A program made the translations under genes and the position numbers. From Polaromonas sp. (GTDB taxonomy: Bacteria > Pseudomonadota > Gammaproteobacteria > Burkholderiales > Burkholderiaceae_C): a stretch of 35,791 nt of DNA. A model generated the notes under the pieces. It saw only the letters and a list, made by a program, of their open reading frames with translations, was not told the origin of the DNA and made no database searches. Each line of letters opens with the position of its first letter. Within the stretch, counting starts at the first letter, position 1. The DNA is taken from the NCBI GenBank assembly GCA_021153985.1, contig JAJKJM010000073.1:1-35791 (forward strand), read 5' to 3'. Shown piece by piece: positions 1 to 7,661 of this stretch.

Positions 1-566
1 CGGTTCAGCGCGCCCACCGGCGGGCTGATGCTCATGTCGTTGTCGTTGAGCACGACCAGCAGCTTGCAGTGGTCGTGCACGCCCGCGTTGTTCAGGGCCT
101 CGAAGGCCATGCCGGCGCTCATGGCGCCGTCGCCGATGATGGCCACCGCATGGCGGTCTTCACCCTTTTGCTGGGCGGCCAGCGCCATGCCCAGCGCGGC
201 GGAAATCGATGTGGACGAGTGGGCCGTGCCGAAGGTGTCGTACTCGCTTTCGTCGCGTCGCGGAAAGCCCGACAGCCCGCCGAACTGGCGCAGGCTGCCC
301 ATGCGCTCGCGCCGGCCCGTGAGAATTTTGTGGGGATAGGTCTGGTGGCCCACGTCCCACACCAAACGGTCGTCGGGCGTATTGAAGACATAGTGCAAGG
401 CCACCGTGAGTTCCACGGTGCCGAGGTTGGAGCTGAGATGCCCGCCGGTTTTGGAGACGCTGTCGAGCACATAGGCACGCAGTTCGTCGGCCAGGGGTTT
501 CAATTCCGCACGGGGCAGCCGGCGCAGGTCGGCGGGGCTGTGGATGGTTTCAAGCAGTGAGTACAT
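1..566 (-). CDS. dxs: 1-deoxy-D-xylulose-5-phosphate synthase, N-terminal part (cut by window edge)
   Basis: Thiamine-diphosphate enzyme that condenses pyruvate and glyceraldehyde-3-phosphate, the first step of the MEP isoprenoid pathway in the cytosol. 188 residues are visible before the left edge cuts the gene. They contain GGHLSSNLG (41-49), [10 protein letters not shown] (71-80), GTAHSS (113-118) and the cofactor motif GDGAMSAG (145-152) followed by NDNDMSIS, all hallmark DXS segments. The ATG at 566 gives the usual short [11 protein letters not shown] start, although the Shine-Dalgarno is weak. It lies 62 bp downstream of ispA in the same direction, so it is probably the last gene of an xseB-ispA-dxs operon, a common proteobacterial order. 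Identification is secure; only the C-terminal two thirds are unseen. Confidence 0.96.
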   Translation of the reverse strand, partial: MYSLLETIHSPADLRRLPRAELKPLADELRAYVLDSVSKTGGHLSSNLGTVELTVALHYVFNTPDDRLVWDVGHQTYPHKILTGRRERMGSLRQFGGLSGFPRRDESEYDTFGTAHSSTSISAALGMALAAQQKGEDRHAVAIIGDGAMSAGMAFEALNNAGVHDHCKLLVVLNDNDMSISPPVGALN

Positions 567-628
567 CGTGTGTGTCGTTGTTATGAGAGGCCTGTCCTCT
601 CTCCCTGGAATCTGCGTACGGGCCGCGT

Positions 629-1549
629 TCAATGATGACGGTTGACGAGCATGTCGGCCAGCGCACGCAGGGCGTCGGTGTGAGCCAGCCCGCTGGCATC
701 CAGGCTGGCCAGCGCCTTGGCCAGCAATTGCTGCGCATAGGCTTTGGAAGCCTGAAGCCCCATCAGTGAAACAAAGGTGGGCTTGTCTTGCGCGGCGTCC
801 TTGCCGGCGGTCTTGCCCAGCGTGGCCGAGTCAGCCGTCACGTCCAGGATGTCATCGACCACCTGGAAGGCCAGGCCGACCGCCGCGCCATAGTCGCGCA
901 GGGCGTTTTGCGCTGCCGGCGTCACAGCGCCGCAGGCCGCGCCCATCATGACGCTGCCTTCCAGCAAGGCGCCGGTCTTCAGGCGGTGCATTTCGTGCAA
1001 CTGCTGGGAATTCAGCGGCATGCCGACACTGGCGAGGTCAATCGCCTGGCCGCCCGCCATGCCCTGAAAGCCGGCGGCCTGGGCCAGCATGCGGCACAGG
1101 CGCGCCTGCGTGGCCGCGTCGACGGAGTCATCTTCGGGCGTGAGGAATTCAAAGGCCAAAGCCTGCAATGCATCGCCGGCCAGCAGCGCCTGGGCCTGGC
1201 CGAACTTGACGTGCACCGTGGGTTTGCCGCGGCGAAGCACATCGTTGTCCATGCAGGGCATGTCGTCGTGCACCAGTGAGTAAGCGTGAATCAGCTCCAC
1301 CGCGCAGGCCGCCCGCAAGGCTGCCTGGGCATTGCCGTCAACGGCTTCGCAGGCCGCCATGACCAGCAACGGGCGCAGCCGCTTGCCGCCGTCCAGCACG
1401 GCATAGCGCATGGCGTCGCCCAGGCCGGCGGGTGCGGGCGCGTCGGTGGGGCAAGCCACCCAGCGGGACAATGCCTGCTCAACGTTGGCAAGTTGCGTGG
1501 AGCTCCAGTCGCTCAGCGTGAACAGGGGCAGTTTTTCAGGGGCGTTCAA
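629..1549 (-). CDS. ispA: (2E,6E)-farnesyl diphosphate synthase / polyprenyl synthetase
   Basis: Head-to-tail prenyltransferase making FPP from IPP and DMAPP/GPP, supplying quinone and undecaprenyl precursors. The 306 residues show GGKRLRP (54-60), the first Asp-rich motif DDMPCMD (95-101), KTG (191-193) and the second Asp-rich motif DDILD (232-236), so the active site looks complete. The length matches the family. The reading frame offers only a TTG codon at 1549 as a plausible start: an in-frame stop lies 30 bp upstream and the next Met is at residue 48, inside the conserved core. A TTG start may keep expression modest. It lies 58 bp after xseB and 62 bp before dxs, consistent with one operon. 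Confidence 0.95.
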   Translation of the reverse strand: MNAPEKLPLFTLSDWSSTQLANVEQALSRWVACPTDAPAPAGLGDAMRYAVLDGGKRLRPLLVMAACEAVDGNAQAALRAACAVELIHAYSLVHDDMPCMDNDVLRRGKPTVHVKFGQAQALLAGDALQALAFEFLTPEDDSVDAATQARLCRMLAQAAGFQGMAGGQAIDLASVGMPLNSQQLHEMHRLKTGALLEGSVMMGAACGAVTPAAQNALRDYGAAVGLAFQVVDDILDVTADSATLGKTAGKDAAQDKPTFVSLMGLQASKAYAQQLLAKALASLDASGLAHTDALRALADMLVNRHH

Positions 1550-1607
1550 TCGGAGGTCTCTTGTTGTTGGTGAAGGTCAGAAAAGGCAAGGCGCAAAACG
1601 GCTGCGC

Positions 1608-1859
1608 TTACTCTTGCACCCAGGGCTTCAGTTCGGTTCCTTCGAGCACCTTGATCTGGGTTTCCACGGCTTCGAGCTTGTCACGGCAAAACTTCAGCAG
1701 CTGCGCGCCGCGCTGGTAACCGGTCAGCAGCTGGTCCAGCGGCAACTGGCCGGACTCCAGGCTGTCTACCAGCCCTTCGAGCTCCTGCAGGGCGGCCTCG
1801 TAGGTGGCGGGCAATGCCGGGGCAGCAGCGGCGGAGGCGGAAGAGCTTGATTTGGCCAT
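1608..1859 (-). CDS. xseB: Exodeoxyribonuclease VII small subunit
   Basis: Small helical subunit that multimerises on XseA to form exonuclease VII, which degrades single-stranded DNA in both directions. The 83 residues have an Ala/Ser-rich, probably disordered first 17 positions, then the family core with [20 protein letters not shown] (19-38) and a C-terminal long helix ([14 protein letters not shown]). Size fits the family (about 80 aa). It is first in the xseB-ispA-dxs order. The start codon is ATG at 1859 with no strong Shine-Dalgarno. xseA itself is not in the window. Confidence 0.93.
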   Translation of the reverse strand: MAKSSSSASAAAAPALPATYEAALQELEGLVDSLESGQLPLDQLLTGYQRGAQLLKFCRDKLEAVETQIKVLEGTELKPWVQE

Positions 1860-2169
1860 GTTTTTTAGGGTGAAGGCCTGATTTTAGGCCGTTAGGGGCT
1901 TTTTGCTGACCCAGTGTCCCTTAGGTTGCAAATGCAATATTCACATTATCCGGTGGCTGCGTCTGCAGCCCCCCGGATTTACCCCGCACGGGTACAATTG
2001 ATAACAGTTCTCGATAACAGTGCGGCAACAATGCAGTGACGGCACAGTAAAGGCGTTGGCACTGCGGATACCGGCCTTGTTTTCATCTGTGGGCTGTCGC
2101 TCAGCCCGCTTCCCTCGCTTGTCAACTGCCTCCAAAGCCCTGCGCGGCGGCATGTTCACCGAAATTTGC
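1860..2169. other. Divergent intergenic region with stem-loop and repeats
   Basis: This 310-bp gap separates xseB (minus) from the Rieske gene (plus), so it must carry both promoters. It holds a strong stem-loop at 1948-1978: ATCCGG and GGCTGC on the left, GCAGCC and CCGGAT on the right, loop GTCT. An inverted repeat TTGCA-AA-TGCAA lies at 1926-1937. A direct repeat GATAACAG occurs at 2000-2007 and 2013-2020, period 13, just after a -10-like TACAAT (1993-1998). These are visible in the sequence; their function is unknown. No T-run follows the stem-loop, so it is not a standard terminator. Confidence 0.5.
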
Positions 2170-3288
2170 ATGTCTGATCTCAGCCTTCGCCACCTTCAGG
2201 CCACCAGCCAGCTCCCCATTTCCAGCTATTTCGATGCGGGCCTGTACCAGCGGGAGCAGCAAAAGCTGTTCGCGCGCGGCCCGCGCTACCTCGGCCATGA
2301 GCTGGCCGTGCCCAACCTGGGCGACTACTACGCCCTGCCGCATGAAGGCGAAGGCCGGGCGCTGGTGCGCAACGCCTCGGGCATCGAGCTGATCTCCAAT
2401 GTCTGCCGGCACCGGCAGTCGACCATGCTGCAGGGCCGCGGCAACACCGGCAGCAACATCGTCTGCCCGCTGCACCGCTGGACCTACAACACCTCGGGCG
2501 AGCTCATAGGCGCGCCGCACTTCGAGATCGACCCCTGCCTGAACCTGAACCGCTACAAGACCACGACCTGGAACGGGCTGGTCTTTGAGGACAACGGCCG
2601 CGACGTGGCCGCCGAGATGGCGCAGCTCGGCACTTATGCCGACCTCGACTTTTCGGGCTACCAGCTGGACAAGGTGCACCTGCACGAATGCAACTACAAC
2701 TGGAAAACCTTTATTGAGGTCTACCTGGAGGACTACCACGTCGGCCCCTTTCACCCCGGGCTGGGCGGCTTTGTCACGACCGACGACCTGCGCTGGCAGC
2801 TCGAGCCCCAGTACTCGGTGCAGACCGTGGGCGTGTCCGACAAACTGGGCAAGCCCGGCACCGACACCTACAAGAAATGGCACGACGTGGTGCTGCAGTA
2901 CCGCAAGGGCGTGCCGCCCAAGTACGGCGCGATCTGGCTCACCTACTACCCGCATGTGATGGTCGAGTGGTACCCGCATGTGCTGGTGGTCAGCACGCTG
3001 CACCCGCAGGGGCCCGACAAGACGCTGAACGTGGTTGAATTTTTCTACCCCGAAGAAATCTGCGCCTTCGAGCGTGAGTTCATCGAGGCACAGCAAGCCG
3101 CCTACATGGAAACCTGTGTGGAAGACGATGAGATCGCCCTGCGCATGGACGCCGGCCGCAAGGCCCTGATGCTGCGCGGCGACAACGAGTTCGGGCCCTA
3201 CCAAAGCCCCATGGAAGACGGCATGCAGCACTTTCACGAGTGGTACCGCCGCGAAATGGGCGCCAGCAAAACCACGCAGATGATCTGA
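2170..3288 (+). CDS. Aromatic ring-hydroxylating oxygenase, Rieske alpha subunit
   Basis: Rieske non-haem iron oxygenase alpha subunit; such enzymes hydroxylate or demethylate aromatic or quaternary-amine substrates using electrons from a separate reductase. The Rieske cluster ligands C79, H81, C99 and H102 fit C-x-H-x17-C-x2-H. The catalytic segment NWKTFIEVYLEDYHVGPFH gives H190 and H195, with an Asp in VEDDE (about 319-320) as likely third iron ligand. Start ATG at 2170 gives 372 aa; ATG 2152 or GTG 2020 would add residues that look unlike the family. There is no ferredoxin reductase or beta subunit nearby, so the electron partner must be encoded elsewhere. Substrate cannot be deduced; the following EamA exporter and sulfurtransferase give no clear clue. 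Confidence 0.85.
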   Translation: MSDLSLRHLQATSQLPISSYFDAGLYQREQQKLFARGPRYLGHELAVPNLGDYYALPHEGEGRALVRNASGIELISNVCRHRQSTMLQGRGNTGSNIVCPLHRWTYNTSGELIGAPHFEIDPCLNLNRYKTTTWNGLVFEDNGRDVAAEMAQLGTYADLDFSGYQLDKVHLHECNYNWKTFIEVYLEDYHVGPFHPGLGGFVTTDDLRWQLEPQYSVQTVGVSDKLGKPGTDTYKKWHDVVLQYRKGVPPKYGAIWLTYYPHVMVEWYPHVLVVSTLHPQGPDKTLNVVEFFYPEEICAFEREFIEAQQAAYMETCVEDDEIALRMDAGRKALMLRGDNEFGPYQSPMEDGMQHFHEWYRREMGASKTTQMI

Positions 3289-3305
3289 TTGGCTGCACGC
3301 AGCAC

Positions 3306-3353
3306 GCTATGTATTTGATAGCTGCAAGCCAAGGCCCCTTTTGGGCTAGAGCC
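3306..3353 (+). repeat. 48-bp dispersed repeat, copy 1
   Basis: Pattern GCTAT-N7-ATAGCTGC-N20-CTAGAGCC, continued by ACTTTTTCC to 3362. It sits between the Rieske gene and the EamA gene. Copies 2 (6236-6283, minus) and 3 (11604-11651, plus) have exactly the same 48-bp length and block spacing. The first block is an inverted repeat (GCTAT/ATAGC). This resembles intergenic repeats I recall as common in Comamonadaceae genomes; mechanism unknown. Confidence 0.75.
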
Positions 3354-3381
3354 ACTTTTTCCTTATAAAACCCCTCACGCC

Positions 3382-4284
3382 ATGCAAGCTGTCTGGATGA
3401 TTCTTTCCTCGTTCCTTTTTGCAACGATGGGGGTCTGCGTCAAATACGCGTCCGAGCATTTCAACAGCGCCGAGCTGGTGTTCTACCGCGGCGTGCTCGG
3501 CATCCTGTTCATGGCGGCTTACGCCCGCGCCCAGGGCATCACCTTGCGCACCCGCTACCCCGCCATGCACGCCTGGCGCAGTGTGATCGGCGTGATGTCG
3601 CTGTCGGCCTGGTTTTATGCGATTGCCCATCTGCCGCTGGCCACCGCGATGACGCTCAACTACATGAGCAGCGTGTGGATCGCCGCCTTTCTGGTCGGCG
3701 GCGCACTGATGCTGGGAAAAGCCGGCCAGAAAGGGCCCAGCCAGGGGCCGCTGGTGTTGGCGATCCTGGCCAGCTTTATCGGCGTCGTGATGCTGCTGCG
3801 TCCCGCCATCGACCAGAACCAGACCTTTGCCGGCCTGGTGGGCCTGATGTCGGGCCTGGGCGCTGCCTTTGCCTACATGCAGGTGATGGCGATCTCGCGC
3901 ATGGGCGAGCCCGAGACCCGCACCGTGTTTTATTTTGCCGTGGGCACCGCAGTGGCCGGCTCCCTGGGCATGCTGGTGATGGGCGTCACGCCCTGGAACT
4001 GGCAGCACGCGCTGTGGCTGCCACCCATAGGCATCCTGGCATCGCTCGGCCAGCTGAGCATGACCAAGGCCTATTCCATGTCGGAGAACCACGGCGGCAC
4101 GCTGATGGTCGCCAACCTGCAGTACTCGGGTATTGTGTTTGCCGCCATCTACAGCCTGATCCTGTTTGGCGACAATATCCCTCTGATCGGCTGGGCCGGC
4201 ATGGCGCTCATCATCGTGAGCGCCATTGCCGCAACTGTGCTGCGTGCACGGGCTGCGCCCAACGCGCCGGCAGAGGAACATTAA
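3382..4284 (+). CDS. EamA/DMT-family inner-membrane exporter
   Basis: Ten-TM transporter of the drug/metabolite superfamily with two EamA repeats. The 300-aa protein opens with a TM helix carrying FATMGVCVKYASE, then alternates hydrophobic segments to about residue 290 and ends in a short polar tail. Family members export amino acids, metabolites or toxic compounds; the substrate is not readable from sequence. The start ATG at 3382 has no good Shine-Dalgarno. A 48-bp repeat separates it from the Rieske gene, and the sulfurtransferase gene follows after 9 bp, so the latter two are probably co-transcribed. Confidence 0.88.
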   Translation: MQAVWMILSSFLFATMGVCVKYASEHFNSAELVFYRGVLGILFMAAYARAQGITLRTRYPAMHAWRSVIGVMSLSAWFYAIAHLPLATAMTLNYMSSVWIAAFLVGGALMLGKAGQKGPSQGPLVLAILASFIGVVMLLRPAIDQNQTFAGLVGLMSGLGAAFAYMQVMAISRMGEPETRTVFYFAVGTAVAGSLGMLVMGVTPWNWQHALWLPPIGILASLGQLSMTKAYSMSENHGGTLMVANLQYSGIVFAAIYSLILFGDNIPLIGWAGMALIIVSAIAATVLRARAAPNAPAEEH

Positions 4285-4293
4285 GGAATCCCC

Positions 4294-5193
4294 ATGAGCT
4301 ACACCACGCTGATTTCCGTCGAGCAACTCCAGGCCCTGGTCGCATCGGCCAAGCCCTTGCGCATCTTCGACTGCACCTTCGACCTGATGAAGCCCGCTGC
4401 CGGGCATGAGCAGTACCTGGCGTCGCACATCCCGGGCGCGGTGTATGCCAACCTGGATACGGACCTGAGCGCCAAACACGGCGTGCCCGGCACGCACGGC
4501 GTCATCACCGCCAGCGGCGCCGACGCACCCGCGTCAGGCGGGCGGCACCCGCTGCCCAATCGCGAAAAATTTGCGACCTGGCTTTCAAGCGTAGGCTTTG
4601 CCAACAACATGCAGGCCGTGGTGTACGACCGCAACGGCGCCAACTACTGCGGGCGCCTGTGGTGGATGCTCAAGTGGGCCGGCCATGAAAACGTGGCCGT
4701 GCTCGACGGCGGGCTGCAGGCCTGGCAGGCGGCAGGCGGTGCGGTCAACAGTGGCGAAGAGCCCGCGCACTTCCAGGCAAACTTTCTCCTGGCACCGGCA
4801 AAAGCCACGCTGGTGTCGGTTCAAACAGTGGCCGAACAGCTCGGCCGGCCCGCGCAGACTTTGGTAGACGCACGCGCCACGCCACGTTTCAAGGGCGAGG
4901 TTGAACCTCTCGACCCCGTGGCAGGCCACATCCCCGGCGCGCTGAACCGCCCCTTCGGCCAGAACATCGGGCCCGACGGCAAATTCAAATCCGCGGCTCA
5001 ACTCAAAGCCGAGTTTGAAACCCTGCTGGCCGGCCGCGACCCGGCCACCGTGGTGCACCACTGCGGCAGCGGCGTCAGCGCCCTGCCCAACCTAATCGCC
5101 ATGGAAGTCGCCGGCCTCGGGCGGACCGGGCTGTATGCCGGCAGCTGGAGCGACTGGTGCAGCGACCCGCAGCGGCCCATGGCCAAAGGCTGA
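4294..5193 (+). CDS. sseA: 3-mercaptopyruvate sulfurtransferase (rhodanese fold)
   Basis: Two-domain rhodanese that moves sulfur from 3-mercaptopyruvate to thiols or cyanide. The 299 residues show an inactive N-terminal rhodanese domain (LRIFDCTFDL, HIPGAV, then NYCGRLWW near 117-124) and a catalytic C-terminal domain with VDARATPRF (191-199), GHIPGALN (211-218) and the active-site loop CGSGVSA (257-263, Cys257). CGSGV is the mercaptopyruvate-type signature, as opposed to CRKGV of thiosulfate enzymes. A Shine-Dalgarno AAGGA precedes the ATG. It is the last gene before a strong bidirectional terminator. Confidence 0.9.
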   Translation: MSYTTLISVEQLQALVASAKPLRIFDCTFDLMKPAAGHEQYLASHIPGAVYANLDTDLSAKHGVPGTHGVITASGADAPASGGRHPLPNREKFATWLSSVGFANNMQAVVYDRNGANYCGRLWWMLKWAGHENVAVLDGGLQAWQAAGGAVNSGEEPAHFQANFLLAPAKATLVSVQTVAEQLGRPAQTLVDARATPRFKGEVEPLDPVAGHIPGALNRPFGQNIGPDGKFKSAAQLKAEFETLLAGRDPATVVHHCGSGVSALPNLIAMEVAGLGRTGLYAGSWSDWCSDPQRPMAKG

Positions 5194-5238
5194 TCCGGCG
5201 CCTCGCCGGCCCCGCCAACGCACCACAATTCGCCCAAC

Positions 5239-5278
5239 AAAAAGCTCCATCAGGCAGCGGCCTCATGGAGCTTTTTTT
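5239..5278. terminator. Bidirectional intrinsic terminator
   Basis: Perfect 12-bp stem: AAAAAGCTCCAT (5239-5250) pairs with ATGGAGCTTTTT, with a T7 run on plus and an A-run giving T5 on minus. It lies between convergent sseA (plus) and the lipoprotein gene at 5324 (minus), so it can end both transcripts. Confidence 0.88.
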
Positions 5279-5323
5279 GCGCCTTTGAGCCCGCCGGGCT
5301 CAGCGCTGTGAACCGCGAGCCAG

Positions 5324-5644
5324 TTACGGTTTGGGGGCCGGCGTGGCAGGCGATGTTGTGCCGGTGCCGCTTTCGCCTTTGGATGAGCTGCCGGCTGCGC
5401 TGGCATCAGGTGCAGGCATCGGGCTGGTCGCACTCGACGAAGGTGTCGTCGTGGTGCTGCTACTGCTGCTGGACGTCGACGGTGTAGACGTAGACGGTGT
5501 AGATGACGTAGATGGCGTTGACGACGTAGAGGGTGAAGTGGTCGCGCCGGTGTCTTCAACTTTCTTGCCGCAGGCACCCAGTGCGAGCAGGGCGGCCAGG
5601 GCCACGGAGGTAAAGGCAGCGGATTTGAGTTTGGATGCGCGCAT
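5324..5644 (-). CDS. Small Ser/Thr-rich lipoprotein (hypothetical)
   Basis: A 106-aa protein with a lipoprotein signal: positive start MRASKLK, hydrophobic stretch, lipobox LGAC with Cys at 26. The mature part begins CGKKVEDTGATT and is then almost only Ser, Thr, Pro and Ala in irregular TSS/TPS repeats, so it is probably an unstructured surface tail or spacer. ATG at 5644 follows a good AGAAGGAAA Shine-Dalgarno. The coding DNA in the tail is a degenerate tandem repeat (about 5480-5540), prone to length change. Its N-terminus closely matches the lipoprotein encoded at 7662-8141, so the two are paralogues. Function unknown. Confidence 0.7.
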   Translation of the reverse strand: MRASKLKSAAFTSVALAALLALGACGKKVEDTGATTSPSTSSTPSTSSTPSTSTPSTSSSSSSTTTTPSSSATSPMPAPDASAAGSSSKGESGTGTTSPATPAPKP

Positions 5645-5815
5645 ATCTATTTCCTTCTGTAAAACGATAAAAGTTGAATCAAAGTTAATCGACTGAGATC
5701 AGGCTGCAAGGTTGGACGCCAGCCAGATTTCAATTTAGCCGGGAGCTTGGGGTTGTCCCCATGAGACGGCTTCCCACAGGGTTGTAGGGGTTCTTCGCTA
5801 TGCGCGCAGGGCGCG

Positions 5816-6001
5816 TCAGCGGGCGTGGCCGGTCAGCCGGATGCGCTTGTGCGGGTTGTCGCGCCGCGAGCCCGAACTCGGGCCGGCGCCCCGGCTGCTG
5901 CGTGAACCGTTGTCGGGCCTGTCGCCTACCTGGCCTTTGGACGGGCTGGGCTCGGGGCGATGGGCGCTGTAGGTGCTCAGTGTGTAGTCATTGATTTTCA
6001 T
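5816..6001 (-). CDS. 61-aa hypothetical protein
   Basis: Begins MKINDYTLSTYSAHRPEPSP and continues as a polar, Gly/Ser/Arg-rich chain ending HKRIRLTGHAR; no membrane segment or known domain. I chose ATG 6001 rather than an upstream start because AAGGAG lies 7 bases before it, and the 42 extra residues would be Arg-rich and out of character. It is probably cytosolic and disordered. The upstream region has three TGTAGG-type half-sites (6135-6174), suggesting regulated expression. Possibly a lineage-specific small stress protein, but that is a guess. Confidence 0.55.
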   Translation of the reverse strand: MKINDYTLSTYSAHRPEPSPSKGQVGDRPDNGSRSSRGAGPSSGSRRDNPHKRIRLTGHAR

Positions 6002-6134
6002 AGTCGTCTCCTTGGCTTGCAGGGCAAGGCGCTTTCGCCCGAACAAGCGCCGGACGCGCCTTTCGGCACGACGCCTTGTCCCTGCGATGCATGCTGCGGT
6101 TGAGTTCACTCTAAGAGCCGTGCACACCGGCGGG

Positions 6135-6174
6135 TGTAGGCAATGCCTTGCGATCGTGTAGGAGTTGACCTACA
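6135..6174 (-). promoter_or_regulatory. TGTAGG half-site array, candidate operator
   Basis: Half-sites TGTAGG at 6135-6140 and 6157-6162, then CCTACA at 6169-6174. The last two form a perfect inverted repeat; the first two are two helical turns apart. The array lies about 135-175 bp upstream of the 61-aa gene on the minus strand. Binding factor not known. Confidence 0.35.
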
Positions 6175-6235
6175 AGTTGGGCCCAGGGCTGGCAAACCGT
6201 CAAGGCTGGCTGCCAAGAAAATTCAGGTAAAAAGT

Positions 6236-6283
6236 GGCTGCAGCCCAGGCAGCGTATCGGCAACACGCTATCAAATAGATAGC
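6236..6283 (-). repeat. 48-bp dispersed repeat, copy 2
   Basis: Read on the minus strand: GCTAT-N7-ATAGCGTG-N20-CTGCAGCC followed by ACTTTTTACC (to 6226). Same length and spacing as copies 1 and 3, and the trailing ACTTTTT is shared with copy 1. Here the inverted repeat of the first block is longer (GCTATC/GATAGC). Confidence 0.72.
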
Positions 6284-6333
6284 AACCTCTTCAAACCAAC
6301 AACCCAACGCGACCTTGGAGCCATGCGCCGGCA

Positions 6334-7590
6334 CTACAGGCCGGCGGGCGCCGCCGCAGGGGAACGCACGTGCTCGGGCCGCACGCCCACGCCCACCGCG
6401 TAGGCCGGCAGCGCCTGCAGCAGCGGCCAGCGGCGCATCAGTTTCAGAGGCCAGGGCAGTTCCATGGGCGTAGCGTCGCTGCCCCGGCCCGCCAGCACCG
6501 GGCTGAGCAGGCGGTTCTGAATCGCCACCTGCGCCGCCTGCGTAAGGCGGGTGGGCAGCAGCCTGCGCTTTTCCACCTGCGCCAGCAGGGGCGTGAAGTC
6601 TGCCCTGCCCAGCCGGACGTCAGCCAGCGCCCCAGCCAGAATGTTTGCCGTCGCCACCGCGTCCTGCACCGCCAGGTTGATGCCGACGCCGCCCACCGGC
6701 GACATCGCATGCGCCGCGTCGCCTATGCACAAAAGGCCCGGCTTGTACCAGCGCTCCAGCCGGTCGACCGTGACGCTCAGCAGCTTGATGTCGTCCCAGC
6801 TGGCGAGCGTGCCGATGCGGCCCGCAAAGAGTGGCACCACCTTCACCATGTCGGCCCTGAAGGCCTCGAGCCCCCGTGCGTGCACTGCCTCAATGCCGCC
6901 CTTGGGAATGACATAGGCGCATTGCCAGTAAGTGCCGCGGTCGATCATCGCCAGAAAGATGCCGGGGGTAATGCGCCCGCCTGTGGTGGACGGGTCGCCC
7001 GGCAGCTTGGGCAGGCGCATCCAGAGCACGTCGATGGGGGCGCCAAGGTCACGCACAACCAGGCCCGCCGCGCTGCGCACTGTCGAGCGCCGGCCGTCGG
7101 CGCCGATCACCAGATCGGCCATCACCTGCAGGGAGCCTTCAGGTGTCGCGACCTGCACGCCCGTCACGGTATCGCCTTCCTGGATCACGCCGGTGACTTC
7201 GGCGTTCTGGCGCAGGCGAAACCCGGGGTACATCGCGGCCTCGTCGCGCACAAAATCGAGAAACTCCCATTGCGGCATCATCGCGATGAACTTGCAGCGG
7301 GTGCCCACGCGCCTGAAGCTGGCCAGCACCACTTCGGTGTTGCCGACCACCGCGCGCAACTCACTGACTTCGTCGTGCGGACGTGCCAGGAATTTGTCGA
7401 GCAGGCCAAGTTCGTGAATCACTTCCAGGGTTGAAGGGTGCACCGTGTCGCCGCGAAAGTCGCGCAGAAAGTCGGCGTGCTTTTCCAGCACCAGCACTTC
7501 GACGCCGGCACGCGCCAGCAGCAGGCCCAGCATCATGCCGGCCGGGCCGCCACCGGCAATGCAGCAGCGAACGTTGAGAACTTCGGCCAT
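6334..7590 (-). CDS. Class A FAD-dependent monooxygenase (UbiH / PHBH-like fold)
   Basis: Flavoprotein hydroxylase of 418 aa. The dinucleotide-binding motif IAGGGPAGMM is at 11-20, the DG motif VIGADGRRS at 161-169, and the GD motif CIGDAAHAMSPVGGVGINLA at 288-307; together they define the p-hydroxybenzoate-hydroxylase fold. Such enzymes use NAD(P)H and O2 to hydroxylate aromatic rings; the substrate is unresolved, and nothing adjacent points to one. AGGAG lies 5 bases before ATG 7590. It is monocistronic in appearance, set between the small 61-aa gene and the second lipoprotein gene. Likely soluble and cytosolic. General FAD-dependent oxidoreductase is certain; exact role is not. Confidence 0.88.
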   Translation of the reverse strand: MAEVLNVRCCIAGGGPAGMMLGLLLARAGVEVLVLEKHADFLRDFRGDTVHPSTLEVIHELGLLDKFLARPHDEVSELRAVVGNTEVVLASFRRVGTRCKFIAMMPQWEFLDFVRDEAAMYPGFRLRQNAEVTGVIQEGDTVTGVQVATPEGSLQVMADLVIGADGRRSTVRSAAGLVVRDLGAPIDVLWMRLPKLPGDPSTTGGRITPGIFLAMIDRGTYWQCAYVIPKGGIEAVHARGLEAFRADMVKVVPLFAGRIGTLASWDDIKLLSVTVDRLERWYKPGLLCIGDAAHAMSPVGGVGINLAVQDAVATANILAGALADVRLGRADFTPLLAQVEKRRLLPTRLTQAAQVAIQNRLLSPVLAGRGSDATPMELPWPLKLMRRWPLLQALPAYAVGVGVRPEHVRSPAAAPAGL

Positions 7591-7661
7591 GGTGTCTCCT
7601 GCGGGGGAAGTCCCCGACCTTAGCGAAGCCTGCCGGCGGGTGCAAGCCGGCGCAGCAGCCG

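Larger units (their letters stand above)
6002..6333. other. Intergenic region with half-site cluster and repeat copy 2
   Basis: The 332-bp gap lies upstream of the 61-aa gene and downstream of the flavin monooxygenase gene. It contains TGTAGG at 6135 and 6157 (22 bp apart), an inverted partner CCTACA at 6169-6174 (perfect 6-bp inverted repeat with a 6-bp spacer), and the second 48-bp repeat at 6236-6283. No convincing coding sequence is seen in either strand. Confidence 0.5.

Noticed and set aside
2122..3237. 371-codon open frame antisense to the Rieske gene
   Set aside because: Composition is a mirror of the GC-rich coding strand (His/Val/Ala/Gln-rich), with no domain, and it lies fully opposite a gene with intact catalytic motifs.
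3346..4497. 383-codon frame on the minus strand opposite the EamA and sulfurtransferase genes
   Set aside because: Typical antisense frame of high-GC DNA, His/Gln/Gly-rich and lacking recognisable domains; it spans two well supported genes.
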